A stretch of DNA of 64,000 nucleotides from Halococcus thailandensis JCM 13552 (GCF_000336715.1 NZ_AOMF01000174.1:46698-110697), one strand, 5' to 3'. Positions 26,849 through 35,108 are shown, counted from the stretch's first letter. The notes: generated from the sequence alone by a model not told the origin. Numbers and translations: made by a program.

Positions 26849-27811
26849 ATGGACGTTGGCGTGCTCACCGTACCCCTCGGCGACCAGCCGCTCGACGAAA
26901 CGCTCGCCTATCTCGGCGATCTCGACGTCGACACCGTCGAACTGGGCTGTGGCGGCAACCCCGGCGACGACCATCTCGTGCGCGAGGAGTATCTCGACGA
27001 CGAGGCGGCCCAGGACGAGTTGCAGGAACGACTCGACGAGCACGATCTCCGGGTGAGCGCGCTCGCGACGCACAACAACCCGCTCCATCCCGACGACGAG
27101 CGCGCCGCCGCGGCCGACACCGAACTCCGAGAGGCGATCGAACTCGCCGCCCAGCTGGGCGTCGACACCGTCACGACCTTCTCGGGGCTGCCCGCCGGTG
27201 GACCGAACGACGAGGTGCCCAACTGGATCACCGCCCCGTGGCCGGCCGAGCACAAGGAGGCCCACGATTACCAGTGGGAGGTCGCCGAGGACTACTGGAC
27301 GGAACTCGCCGCATTCGCCGACGAGCAGGGAGTCGACATCGCCATCGAGATGCATCCGAACATGCTCGTCTACGAGCCGACGGGGATGGAGCGACTGCGC
27401 GAGGCCACCAACGAGCGCATCGGTGCGAACTTCGACCCCTCGCATCTCTACTGGCAGGGCATCGACGTGCCGCGCGCGATCCGCTATCTCGGCGAGGCGA
27501 TCCACCACGTTCACGCGAAAGATACCGGACTCTACGAGGCCAACGCCGACGTCAAGGGCTATCTCGACACGACACCCTACACCGAGGAGGCGGAGCGCTC
27601 GTGGCTGTTCAGAACCGTGGGCTACGGCCACGGCGAATCCCACTGGAAGGAGGTCGTCTCGACGCTCAGAATGGTCGGCTACGACGGCGCGCTCTCGATC
27701 GAACACGAGGACTCGCTGACGAGTTCGCGCGAGGGCCTGGAGAAGGCCGTCGACGTACTCTCGCGGGCGGTGTTCGCGACCACGCCCGGCGACGCCTACT
27801 GGGCGGAGTAG
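26849..27811 (+). CDS. Sugar phosphate isomerase/epimerase-like TIM barrel protein
   Basis: A 320-residue xylose-isomerase-like AP-endonuclease-2-fold protein. VGVLTVPLGDQPLDETLAYL and DTVELGCGG open the barrel. Probable metal ligands are Glu and His in IAIEMHPNMLVY, the Asp/His of GANFDPSHLYWQG, the His of HHVHAKDTGLY, and the Glu of LSIEHEDS. Such enzymes isomerise or epimerise keto-sugars, often together with Gfo/Idh/MocA dehydrogenases, two of which follow beyond the inserted island. The substrate is unknown. Confidence 0.85.
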   Translation: MDVGVLTVPLGDQPLDETLAYLGDLDVDTVELGCGGNPGDDHLVREEYLDDEAAQDELQERLDEHDLRVSALATHNNPLHPDDERAAAADTELREAIELAAQLGVDTVTTFSGLPAGGPNDEVPNWITAPWPAEHKEAHDYQWEVAEDYWTELAAFADEQGVDIAIEMHPNMLVYEPTGMERLREATNERIGANFDPSHLYWQGIDVPRAIRYLGEAIHHVHAKDTGLYEANADVKGYLDTTPYTEEAERSWLFRTVGYGHGESHWKEVVSTLRMVGYDGALSIEHEDSLTSSREGLEKAVDVLSRAVFATTPGDAYWAE

Positions 27812-27859
27812 TCCATAGTTGATGATGCTTTAGACACGCCACAGCCGTGATGGTTCTGT

Positions 27860-27951
27860 GGTCGTCGTTTCACGACTAGGGCCAACCTATCCTGCCAGTG
27901 TCGCGTGCTCCTCATGAGGGCAAGCGGTTGCCTTTGGTCCCGACAGGGACC
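27860..27951 (+). other. Run of consecutive hairpins (possible structured RNA)
   Basis: Within about 90 bases four stems occur in a row: GTCGT-TTC-ACGAC near the left, the palindrome CTCATGAG (27911-27918), GGCAA-GCGG-TTGCC (27919-27932), and GGTCCC-GACA-GGGACC (27936-27951). Clustered perfect stems suggest a structured transcript or element-end DNA structure, comparable in style to the ends of IS200/IS605-type elements. No tnpB coding remnant was recognised. Confidence 0.4.
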
Positions 27952-28095
27952 GTGAGGTACCGTGATATGGATGCGAACACTAGAACTGCTGGAAGATGAG
28001 GTTGCGCTAATTTTGCATCCTTTAGATGTGGTCATGACTCTGCTTGCGCTCGAACTCGTGTACGGCGTATAATTAGGGGCGTATCCTATTAGTGA

Positions 28096-28133
28096 GAATT
28101 CATCCGATGTACTGGGTTAGCATCCGTGAATTC
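28096..28133. repeat. Long imperfect inverted repeat inside the island
   Basis: GAATTCA (28096-28102) and TGAATTC (28127-28133) are perfect outer arms; inner GATG (28106-28109) and CATC (28121-28124) extend the stem around an 11-base loop. It lies about 45 bases before the RHH operator region. It may be a terminator for upstream transcription or part of the element's structure. Confidence 0.5.
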
Positions 28134-28179
28134 GATCGTATCCGGAGAGGGGGACGGTTCTAACACTATTTCACTTCGT

Positions 28180-28246
28180 CTCTAGCCTAGAGGTTTATAT
28201 CTCTGGAAGTATTTGGCTACTCTAGAGTTATGAGAAAAACTCTAGA
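28180..28246 (+). promoter_or_regulatory. TATA box bracketed by three CTCTAG-type palindromic sites
   Basis: CTCTAG-C-CTAGAG (28180-28192) sits directly before the TATA box TTTATAT (28194-28200). A second palindrome ACTCTAGAGT (28219-28228) ends one base before the ATG, and a third copy ACTCTAGA (28239-28246) is inside the first codons. Repeated short palindromes around a promoter are the usual binding pattern of ribbon-helix-helix autorepressors, and the gene downstream has such an N-terminus. Confidence 0.7.
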
Positions 28247-28799
28247 AATCTCAGATGAGACCTTCGACACACTCAATGAACTTGGAGGTACATTCGATAC
28301 CCTTGATGAAGTACTTCAAAAACTAATTCGCGATGCAGGGCACGAAGAATTACTCGACAAAGACAATGACGAAGAAGGAGATAACGGAAACTCCAACACC
28401 ATGAGTGCACATGATCGCAAGGAGAGGTTCATCAAATCTCTCAAAGAAGACGAGCAAGTACTAAACGTAGAGAAAATCAAGCGCAGCGCCTGGAAAGTCA
28501 AAACTCGCAAGGGGAAAAAGATAGTTTGGATCCACTATCATTGTGATTTTGAATTCTTCGGAGGTTCCTGGGAAGTCAATCATAATCTTGAGGATCGGGG
28601 TGATCTGATTCATCTTTTCCTTGGACCTCAATCAGAAGACTACTATGTAGTCCCAGACAGCGATCTCCACTCGGGGAAATTTGTGGTATATGATACAAAG
28701 GATGGGGGTAACTGGAAATTCAGCACCAAACGTGGTGAGCCGAAAAATTTGGAAGCGCTAGAATCTGAATATTCTAGTCTGGGTCTGATTACCAACTAA
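28230..28799 (+). CDS. Unrecognised protein with RHH-like N-terminus, encoded in the island
   Basis: A 189-residue protein with AT-rich codon use unlike any neighbour. Residues 1-35 (RKTLEISDETFDTLNELG...DEVLQKLIRDAGH) resemble the strand-helix-helix of RHH/VapB-type antitoxins. A charged linker rich in Asp, Glu and Asn covers residues 42-58. Residues 65-189 seem to be a compact alpha/beta domain with many aromatics (WKVKTRKGKKIVWIHYH, DFEFFGGSWEV, HLFLGPQSEDYYVVPDSDL) that I cannot assign. There is no separate toxin or transposase gene beside it. Three operator-like palindromes at its promoter suggest self-repression. It could be a single-chain regulator/effector, a decayed toxin-antitoxin fusion, or a cargo protein of the element. 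Confidence 0.7.
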   Translation: MRKTLEISDETFDTLNELGGTFDTLDEVLQKLIRDAGHEELLDKDNDEEGDNGNSNTMSAHDRKERFIKSLKEDEQVLNVEKIKRSAWKVKTRKGKKIVWIHYHCDFEFFGGSWEVNHNLEDRGDLIHLFLGPQSEDYYVVPDSDLHSGKFVVYDTKDGGNWKFSTKRGEPKNLEALESEYSSLGLITN

Positions 28800-29163
28800 T
28801 ATTATGATCCTTGTGGCGATCGGAGGGTGCGGTTACGCATGAAGCCGCTGGGAGACGATATTGTGACTACGATTCGCTCCAAGTATAGACTGTGACGTTC
28901 ATCCGATGAGGACACTGAGCGCACGATGGTGCGACTTTTGGACCTCATACACGGTGCCACTCATCAACATACAAATTTATAGAACAATAATCAACCTAAA
29001 TATACTTTATTATAAATAATATATAAAATAAAATTATTTTTATAGTTTGTCGAGATGAGGGATGGAGACGCATATGAAAGCATCATAGTTGTTGTCCGTC
29101 ACTCGCTGACTGGCGCTGAACACTTACCCCGAAACCTAAGACGCCCTCGACTGTACGCCCAAT
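28800..29163. other. Gene-free stretch: AT-rich right end of the island and promoter of the next gene
   Basis: No credible gene is seen. The part 28968-29047 is almost pure A/T, the most AT-rich sequence of the window, and lies just inside the right terminal repeat. After 29091 the composition returns to the chromosomal norm, and CCTAAG about 28 bases before 29164 could be the TATA element of the oxidoreductase gene. Confidence 0.6.
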
Positions 29164-30276
29164 ATGGCACTAAAGATCGGCGTGCTCGGCTATCGGTTTA
29201 TGGGCAGGGCCCACTCGAACGCCTTCGCGCGCCTCCCGATGTTCTTCGACGACGCGCCGGCCATCGAGCGCCACACGCTCGTCGGGCGCGACGAGGACGC
29301 GCTGGCGGCTGCCGCGGATCGGTTCGGCTTCGCCAACACGGAGACCGATCGGGAGGCCGCCATCGACGAGGTGGACGTCTTCTACAACCTCGGGCCGAAC
29401 CATCTCCATCCCGAGCCGTCGATCGCGGCGCTCGACGCCGACGTGCCCGTGTTCTGCGAGAAACCGCTCGCGCCCACGGTGGCAGACGCAGAGCGGATGG
29501 CCGAGGCGGCTGCCGAGAGCGACGCGATCGCCGGCTGTGCGTTCAACTACCGGTTCGTGCCGGCCATCCAGTACGCGAAGAACCTGATCGACGCGGGCGA
29601 GCTCGGCGAGATCCGCCACGTGCGCGGGCGGTATCTCCAGGACTGGGGGGCCGACCCCGAGGACCCGTGGACGTGGCGCATGGACGAAGAACTCGCGGGC
29701 AGCGGCGCACTCGGTGATCTGGGCGCGCACACGATCGATCTCGCGCGCTTTCTGGTCGGCGAGCAAGCTGGCGACATCGAGCACGTCAGCGGCCACCTGG
29801 AGACGTTCATCGAGGAGCGACCCGTGGAAGGAGGCGACGAGAGCCGGCCCGTGACTGTCGACGACGCCTACTCGGCACAGGCCGAATTCGCGGGTGGGGT
29901 GATGGGCACCTTCGAGGCCTCGCGGATGGCGAGCGGCCACAAGAACGATCACACCATCGCGATCCACGGCTCGGAAGGCAGTCTGAAGTTCTCGCTCGAA
30001 CGGCTGAACGAACTGGAGTTGCTCCGGGAGGGCGACAGGGGCTACGAGACCGTTCTGGTGACCGACGAGACCGACCCCTACGTCGAGCACTGGTGGCCGC
30101 CGGGACACGTCCTCGGCTGGGAGCACACGTTCGTCCACGAGGACTACGAGTTTCTCTCGGCGGTCGCCGAGGGCGAACCCTACGAACCGTCGTTCGCGAC
30201 GGCCTGCGAGGTCCAGCGCGTGCTCGGGGCCATCGAGCGTAGCGACGAGCGCGGCGAGTGGGTCGAGGTCGAATAA
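29164..30276 (+). CDS. Gfo/Idh/MocA family oxidoreductase
   Basis: A 370-residue NAD(P)-dependent dehydrogenase of sugars or inositols. The N-terminal Rossmann motif is GVLGYRFMGRAHSNAF, with an Arg at the middle glycine position as in a common haloarchaeal subgroup. The catalytic EKPLAP follows, then the C-terminal alpha/beta domain with GALGDLGAHTIDLARFLVG. It starts 73 bases after the island's right edge and is followed by a second family member. Specificity is unknown. Confidence 0.9.
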   Translation: MALKIGVLGYRFMGRAHSNAFARLPMFFDDAPAIERHTLVGRDEDALAAAADRFGFANTETDREAAIDEVDVFYNLGPNHLHPEPSIAALDADVPVFCEKPLAPTVADAERMAEAAAESDAIAGCAFNYRFVPAIQYAKNLIDAGELGEIRHVRGRYLQDWGADPEDPWTWRMDEELAGSGALGDLGAHTIDLARFLVGEQAGDIEHVSGHLETFIEERPVEGGDESRPVTVDDAYSAQAEFAGGVMGTFEASRMASGHKNDHTIAIHGSEGSLKFSLERLNELELLREGDRGYETVLVTDETDPYVEHWWPPGHVLGWEHTFVHEDYEFLSAVAEGEPYEPSFATACEVQRVLGAIERSDERGEWVEVE

Positions 30277-30332
30277 CGGGCGGCTCTGCCGGCGACAGTA
30301 CGCTTATCCGCGGCTCACGGTTTGTTTCGACG

Positions 30333-31337
30333 ATGACGAACGACCAGCCACTCCGCGTGGGACTCATCGGCACCGGCTACATCGGGACGACCGTCGGCGG
30401 CCAGTTCCATCACCATCCGCAATCGATAGTGACGGCGATCACCGAGATCGACGCCGACAGACGCGCGACCGCCGCCGAGCGGTTCTCGGTTCCATCGGAA
30501 GCGCTCTACGAGGACTACGAGGAGATGATCGCGGACGCGTCGCTCGACGCGATCCTCGTCGGCACGCCGCACACGCTCCACTACGAGCAGATCATGGCGG
30601 GGCTCGACGCCAATCTGCACGTCTTCTGTGACAAGCCGCTGGCGACCGATCTCGGCCACGCGAAGGAGATCGCCGAGCGCGTTGCAGCGACCAATCGCAC
30701 GCTGATGGTCGGCTACCAGCGCCATCTCAACCCGGCCTTTATCTCCGCACGTGAGCGGTTCGCGGATTCCGAACCAACGTGGATCACCGCCGAGATCACC
30801 CAGGACTGGCTGCCCCGGTTCACCGACACCTGGCGGACGGATCCCGATCTCTCGGGCGGCGGCATGCTCTACGATACGGGGAGCCACCTGCTCGACGGAC
30901 TGCTCTGGACCTCGGGACTGGAGCCGACGGCCGTCTTCTCGCGCATGGAGTTCGTCGACGACGAACGGCGCGTCGACAGCGAGGCCACGGTATTGATCGA
31001 GTTCGCGAACGGCGCGACCGCGAACGTCTCCGTTTCGGGCGATCTCCCCTGCGTCCGCGAGCACATCCACCTCTGGAACGACGAGGGCGCGGTCTCGCTC
31101 GACGGTCGCCAGTGGGAGCCCCGTAGCGTCACCGATATCGACACCGCGAACACCGAACACGTGCCCTACATCGACCACGACGAGCAGGTGAACAAGGCCG
31201 AGGCGTTCCTCACGACCATCGAGGAGGGGAGCACACCGCCTGCAACCGTCCACGACGCGCTGCGTGTCACCGCCGTCACCGAAGCCGCCTACGAGTCCGC
31301 GCGCGCCGGCGAGTGGGTCGGCGTCGATCTCGACTGA
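30333..31337 (+). CDS. Gfo/Idh/MocA family oxidoreductase
   Basis: A 334-residue dehydrogenase with RVGLIGTGYIGTTVGGQF (dinucleotide loop), VFCDKPLATD (catalytic Lys, with Asp in place of the usual Glu) and GGGMLYDTGSHLLDGLLW. The ATG at 30333 places the Rossmann strand eight residues in; longer in-frame versions overlap the preceding gene. It probably works with the preceding oxidoreductase and the isomerase-like protein on the other side of the island in one sugar pathway. Confidence 0.9.
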   Translation: MTNDQPLRVGLIGTGYIGTTVGGQFHHHPQSIVTAITEIDADRRATAAERFSVPSEALYEDYEEMIADASLDAILVGTPHTLHYEQIMAGLDANLHVFCDKPLATDLGHAKEIAERVAATNRTLMVGYQRHLNPAFISARERFADSEPTWITAEITQDWLPRFTDTWRTDPDLSGGGMLYDTGSHLLDGLLWTSGLEPTAVFSRMEFVDDERRVDSEATVLIEFANGATANVSVSGDLPCVREHIHLWNDEGAVSLDGRQWEPRSVTDIDTANTEHVPYIDHDEQVNKAEAFLTTIEEGSTPPATVHDALRVTAVTEAAYESARAGEWVGVDLD

Positions 31338-31445
31338 CCGTCGAGTCGGCGGAACCAGCGTGAATCGACCGTTTTCAATGGAGAGGCGATAAGACGAACG
31401 ACGAAACCGGTAGCATTAATAAGAAGTTGAAACGACGACAGGAGA

Positions 31446-32285
31446 ATGAGCGTCGTCGCCGTCACCAAGAAGGAGTTTCTGGATGCCGGTCGTTCGTACA
31501 CGTTCGTCGGGCTCGTCGCGCTGTTCGTGGCCTTCGGCGTCTTCTTCGCGGCCATCCAGTGGATCCCGAACCTCTATCAGACCGCCGCCGGCGATCGTAG
31601 CACGCTGGCGCTGCTGAACAGCATGCGACAGCCGTCGGTCTTTTTCGTCCCGCTGATCGCCCTCGTCGTCGGCTACGGGGCGATCGCCGGCGAGCGCGCG
31701 AGCGGCAGCATCAAACTCCTCCTCGGACTGCCGAACACGCGACGGGAGGTGTTCGTCGGAAAGCTCGTCGGTCGGACCGCCGTCGTGACGGTCGCGATCG
31801 CGATCGGCTACGGCTGTGCCGCCCTCGTCGCCGTGCTCTCGTACGACTCCTTCGCGCTCAGCGAGTTCGTGGCGTACACGCTGCTCTCGATGCTCTACGC
31901 GGCGGTCTGCATCTCGATCGCGATCGGGTTCTCCGCGAGCACGAACTCGAGATATCGGGCGCTCGCCGGCGCAGCCACGGTGTACGCGACGTTCCTGCTG
32001 CTGTGGGACGCGGCCGTGACGCTGCTTCAGGTCGTCTTCGTCGGTTACGTGGTCCAGCCGGGATCGCTCCCGGCGTGGGTGTCGTTGCTCAAGTATCTGA
32101 ACCCGTCAACGGCGTTCGCCCACGCGACGATCGCAGTCATCCCCGACGTCAGCTCGATCACGATGTTCCCCTATCTGGAGACGAGCTTCTGGGTCGACTG
32201 GTACGGCTTCGTGGTGCTCGGCTTCTGGACCCTGGTTCCGTTGGCGCTCGGCTACTGGTCGTTCAGTCGAGCTGACTTGGAATGA
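31446..32285 (+). CDS. ABC-2 type transporter permease
   Basis: A 279-residue membrane protein with about six segments, starting VVAVTKKEFLDAGRSYTFVGLVALFVAFG, an arrangement typical of NosY/ABC-2 permeases. GYGAIAGERASGSIKLLLGLPNTRREVFVGKL is the family's cytoplasmic signature. No ATPase gene is adjacent, so its partner is encoded elsewhere. A TATA-like ATTAATAAG lies about 30 bases before the ATG. The substrate is unknown. Confidence 0.85.
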   Translation: MSVVAVTKKEFLDAGRSYTFVGLVALFVAFGVFFAAIQWIPNLYQTAAGDRSTLALLNSMRQPSVFFVPLIALVVGYGAIAGERASGSIKLLLGLPNTRREVFVGKLVGRTAVVTVAIAIGYGCAALVAVLSYDSFALSEFVAYTLLSMLYAAVCISIAIGFSASTNSRYRALAGAATVYATFLLLWDAAVTLLQVVFVGYVVQPGSLPAWVSLLKYLNPSTAFAHATIAVIPDVSSITMFPYLETSFWVDWYGFVVLGFWTLVPLALGYWSFSRADLE

Positions 32286-32357
32286 ACTACGATCTCGAAC
32301 GAGCGACCACACCAGCGGTGGGCGACGTTCAAATAGCTCCCGCCGACACGATCGGGT

Positions 32358-33326
32358 ATGCCCGATCCCGACGTTCTCGTCGCCGGCGAGGCACTCGTCG
32401 ATTTCCTGCCCGACCGATCGGGGCCGCTCCAAGACGTCGAGATGTTCAGCCGGCGGGCGGGCGGCGCACCGGCGAACGTCGCCATCGCGCTCGCGCGCCT
32501 CGACGAGCGGCCGTGGTTCCTCTCGAACCTCTCGACCGACGCCTTTGGCGAATTCCTCGCCGACACGCTTGCCGCCGAGAGGATCCCCGAACGGTTCCTC
32601 ACTCGCGATGAGGAGCATCGGACGACGCTCGCGTTCGTCTCTCACGACGCCAATGCCGACCGGAATTTCGAGTTCTATCGCACCGCGACCGCCGATCAGC
32701 ATATCGACCCCAGCGTCGTCAAGGACGACGCACTCAGAACTATCTCGTGGGTCGTTCTGGGCGGCGTCGCGTTCGCGAACGAGCCCACGCGCACGCGACT
32801 GCTCGACTTCGCCGAGCGTGCGCACGAGCACGGCTGTACGATCGTCCTCGATCCGAACAGGCGACCGGAGCTCTGGCCCGATGCGGCGACCTACGAACGG
32901 GTGCTCAGCAAGGTACTCACGTTCACCGATATCTGCAAGGTTTCGGACGAGGACCTCGTGAGCACGCGCTTCGACTACGAATCGCCCGACGCACTACTTG
33001 ATGCCGGGCCACACACCGTCGTCTCGACTTGCGGAGCGGACGGGGCGCGTGTCGTCGCCAGCGAGGACGCACCGTGGGGACCCGCCGAGTACGATCACGG
33101 GGGCTACGCTGTCGAACCGACCGACACGACAGGTGCAGGCGACGCTTTTCTCGCAGGAGTGCTATACGGACTCGCGAACGGCGAACCGCTCGACGAGACG
33201 CTCGCGTTCGCCAACGCCGTCGCCGCGCTGACGACGACCGAACAGGGGGCGATCGCCGCGCTACCCGATCGCGAAGCAGTGGCTGCGTTCCGTGATCGTT
33301 CGGAAAAGGGCGGTCGAAACTCGTAG
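32358..33326 (+). CDS. PfkB family carbohydrate kinase (fructokinase-like)
   Basis: A 322-residue sugar kinase. It has VLVAGEALVDFLPD at the start, FSRRAGGAPANVAIALARL (PfkB signature 1) and DTTGAGDAFLAGVLYGL (signature 2 with the catalytic Asp). The pattern is closest to fructokinases. It is followed tail-to-tail by a tiny minus-strand frame. It may phosphorylate the product of the oxidoreductase/isomerase genes upstream. Confidence 0.88.
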   Translation: MPDPDVLVAGEALVDFLPDRSGPLQDVEMFSRRAGGAPANVAIALARLDERPWFLSNLSTDAFGEFLADTLAAERIPERFLTRDEEHRTTLAFVSHDANADRNFEFYRTATADQHIDPSVVKDDALRTISWVVLGGVAFANEPTRTRLLDFAERAHEHGCTIVLDPNRRPELWPDAATYERVLSKVLTFTDICKVSDEDLVSTRFDYESPDALLDAGPHTVVSTCGADGARVVASEDAPWGPAEYDHGGYAVEPTDTTGAGDAFLAGVLYGLANGEPLDETLAFANAVAALTTTEQGAIAALPDREAVAAFRDRSEKGGRNS

Positions 33327-33338
33327 CGGTGTGTCGGT

Positions 33339-33446
33339 CTACGCGCCGGGAACCGCGCCGGCGACGAACCACCAGCTCGTTCCCGACGTTGGTTCGTCGT
33401 TCTTCTCCTCGGCTCTCGTGCGATCCCTGCGGTGTTGCCAGTCCAT
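33339..33446 (-). CDS. Possible 35-residue small protein
   Basis: A short minus-strand frame from ATG at 33446 to TAG at 33339 encodes MDWQHRRDRTRAEEKN followed by DEPTSGTSWWFVAGAVPGA. The last part is hydrophobic and could be a stub of a membrane segment. A TATA-like ATAATATT lies at 33475-33482, about 30 bases upstream, as in leaderless genes. The chance of a fortuitous frame is considerable. Confidence 0.35.
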   Translation of the reverse strand: MDWQHRRDRTRAEEKNDEPTSGTSWWFVAGAVPGA

Positions 33447-33535
33447 ATTCGAACAAAGGATTTACTCGGACTTGAATATTATGTTCTATCGATATTTCTG
33501 TCGTGGACGTTCACGAGGGATGGCCGGCTTCTGAA

Positions 33536-34009
33536 CTACTGGCCCCACTGCCACCACGGCGGCAGCCGTTCGAGCACGGCGACCAGCCGGGAAAACAGCC
33601 GAACGGCACCGATCGAGAGGAGCGCCGCGACGACGAGCGAGCCGACCGTCGAGTCGGCGACCACGCCGACCGCAGCGCCGCCGACGGCCGCGAGCGCGAT
33701 GGCCAGGCTGTGATAGACGAGACGGACGAGAGCCGTCCCGTAGCTCAACGATGGCCAGTCGAACGACGCGCTCCAGCGGATCGTGCCGATGGTGAGCGAC
33801 AGCGTCGTGACGGCGACCAGCGCGGCGAACTTCGACTCGGCGTCGAACGGCGCATCGAGCAGCGCCAGCAGCGTCGGCAAGCCGAAGACGACGACCTCTG
33901 CGAGACCGAAGAAAACACCCTCGATCCAGCGCTCGGTTCCCTCCTTTCGTGTCGTGCGCGGTCCGGCCTTGCGCCGTTCGGTGGACCCGTCCGTTCCACG
34001 CCGGCGCAT
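33536..34009 (-). CDS. Small integral membrane protein of unknown function
   Basis: A 157-residue protein with a basic first 25 residues and about four membrane segments (GVFFGLAEVVVFGLPTLLALL, FAALVAVTTLSLTIGTI, LVYHSLAIALAAVGGAAVGVV, GSLVVAALLSIGAV). It begins ten bases after the gfcR stop on the same strand and is probably co-transcribed with it. No family was recognised. Confidence 0.7.
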   Translation of the reverse strand: MRRRGTDGSTERRKAGPRTTRKEGTERWIEGVFFGLAEVVVFGLPTLLALLDAPFDAESKFAALVAVTTLSLTIGTIRWSASFDWPSLSYGTALVRLVYHSLAIALAAVGGAAVGVVADSTVGSLVVAALLSIGAVRLFSRLVAVLERLPPWWQWGQ

Positions 34010-34019
34010 CCGTCGGCGA

Positions 34020-34649
34020 CTACTCCTCGCGGCTCACGCGGATGACCTGGAGCAGCGACTTCACCGGAACGCCCTCCAGCTCCTCGACGCCGCGTTTGTC
34101 GACCAGCACGCCACAGCCGACCGGGCTGCCACCCTCCGCGGTGATGGCGTCGATCGTCTCGGTCATCGTCGTGCCGCTGGTGATGGTATCGTCGATCACG
34201 TAGCAGTCCCGGCCACGGATCTCGGCGAAGTTCCGCGAGAAGCTCCCGCTCAGATCGTCGATGTCGCCCTCCTCCCACTGGTGTTTCCGGGGTGCGTACG
34301 CCGCGAGATCCGCATCGAGTTCGAGCGCCACGGTCGTCGCCAGCGGCGTGCCGGCTTTCTCGATCCCGACGACGAGATCGACGTCCTCGCCGCCGAGGAG
34401 ATCCGCCATCGCGTGGCCGACGTCGGCGAGACGGGTGCTATCGCGCCCGAGCGCGCTCCAGTCGACGTGGATGTCTTCGAGCGCGTCCGACGACGACTCC
34501 TGGGTGGTCGTGTCGCTCCCCTCGCCGCGGTCGACCAGCCAGCTCGCCGTCTCGCGGGAGACGTTCAGCTCGTCGGCGATTTCGCCGTTCGAGAGACCCT
34601 GACCCGCCAGCTCGTTCGCGCTCTCGATGAGGTCGTCGACGTTCTTCAT
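34020..34649 (-). CDS. gfcR: GfcR-type sugar-metabolism regulator (PRTase-like)
   Basis: A 209-residue protein joining an N-terminal helix-turn-helix (LSNGEIADELNVSRETASWLVDRG, residues about 19-42) to an orotate-phosphoribosyltransferase-like domain with the PRPP loop DCYVIDDTITSGTTMTETI. Haloarchaeal GfcR, formerly annotated as PyrE-like, activates genes of glucose and fructose degradation; the PRTase fold is thought to sense a metabolite. The presence of sugar kinase and sugar-acid genes in the same window fits. No separate operator is visible at its own start. Confidence 0.88.
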   Translation of the reverse strand: MKNVDDLIESANELAGQGLSNGEIADELNVSRETASWLVDRGEGSDTTTQESSSDALEDIHVDWSALGRDSTRLADVGHAMADLLGGEDVDLVVGIEKAGTPLATTVALELDADLAAYAPRKHQWEEGDIDDLSGSFSRNFAEIRGRDCYVIDDTITSGTTMTETIDAITAEGGSPVGCGVLVDKRGVEELEGVPVKSLLQVIRVSREE

Positions 34650-34697
34650 CGCCGGGGGTTGCCCCCGGCCGGTAATAGGTGTTGTCCGTCGGTTTCG

Positions 34698-35108
34698 TCA
34701 GTGCCGCAGCGTCGTTCGGTGGGTCGTGTCACGGCCCGATGTCGGCGACGGGATCTCACCGCGGAGATCGATCTCGCCGGCGATGGCACCCGGGGTGAGC
34801 GTGTCGGTCGACCCGTCCCGTCGAACGAGGCGGTTCACATGCTCCATGCACGACCGCAGCGCCTCGACGGCCGCCGCGCGCGTCGTCACTCGCCCGATCG
34901 AGCACTCGCTCGACGACTCCCCGGCACGCAGACGACAGGTGACCTCCCAACACTGCGTCAGCTCGAACGGGAGCGGCTGTGTTCCGTCGACACACGTTGC
35001 CTCGACCTCCAGCCCGCCCGCGCCGTGTGCGAAGACGAGTTCGTCCGCATCGATGCGCTTGCAGACCCAGCCGGACGGCGGTTGCACGTCCTCTGGCAGT
35101 GGACTCAT
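34698..35108 (-). CDS. Hypothetical protein
   Basis: A 136-residue soluble protein beginning MSPLPEDVQPPSGWVCKRID, with several scattered cysteines and a RAAAVEALRSCMEHVNRL helix. No family is recognised. The start at 35108 is favoured over 35138 by composition. It lies alone between gfcR and the aglB operon on the same strand. Confidence 0.6.
   Translation of the reverse strand: MSPLPEDVQPPSGWVCKRIDADELVFAHGAGGLEVEATCVDGTQPLPFELTQCWEVTCRLRAGESSSECSIGRVTTRAAAVEALRSCMEHVNRLVRRDGSTDTLTPGAIAGEIDLRGEIPSPTSGRDTTHRTTLRH

Larger units (their letters stand above)
27822..29086. mobile_element. Transposon-shaped low-GC island (10-bp TIRs, 5-bp target duplication)
   Basis: ATGATGCTTT (27822-27831) and AAAGCATCAT (29077-29086) are perfect terminal inverted repeats, and AGTTG stands immediately outside each end (27817-27821 and 29087-29091), as a transposition target duplication would. 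The 1265-bp interior is much less GC-rich than both flanks and the composition changes close to the repeat ends. It holds one gene (28230-28799), hairpin-rich sequence at the left and extremely AT-rich sequence at the right. No transposase is recognisable, so it may be non-autonomous, a decayed insertion sequence, or a chance assembly of short repeats around a foreign segment. Confidence 0.6.

Noticed and set aside
27814..27821. 8-bp direct repeat CATAGTTG as a longer target duplication of the island
   Set aside because: The second copy (29084-29091) overlaps the right terminal repeat by three bases, so only AGTTG lies outside both ends.
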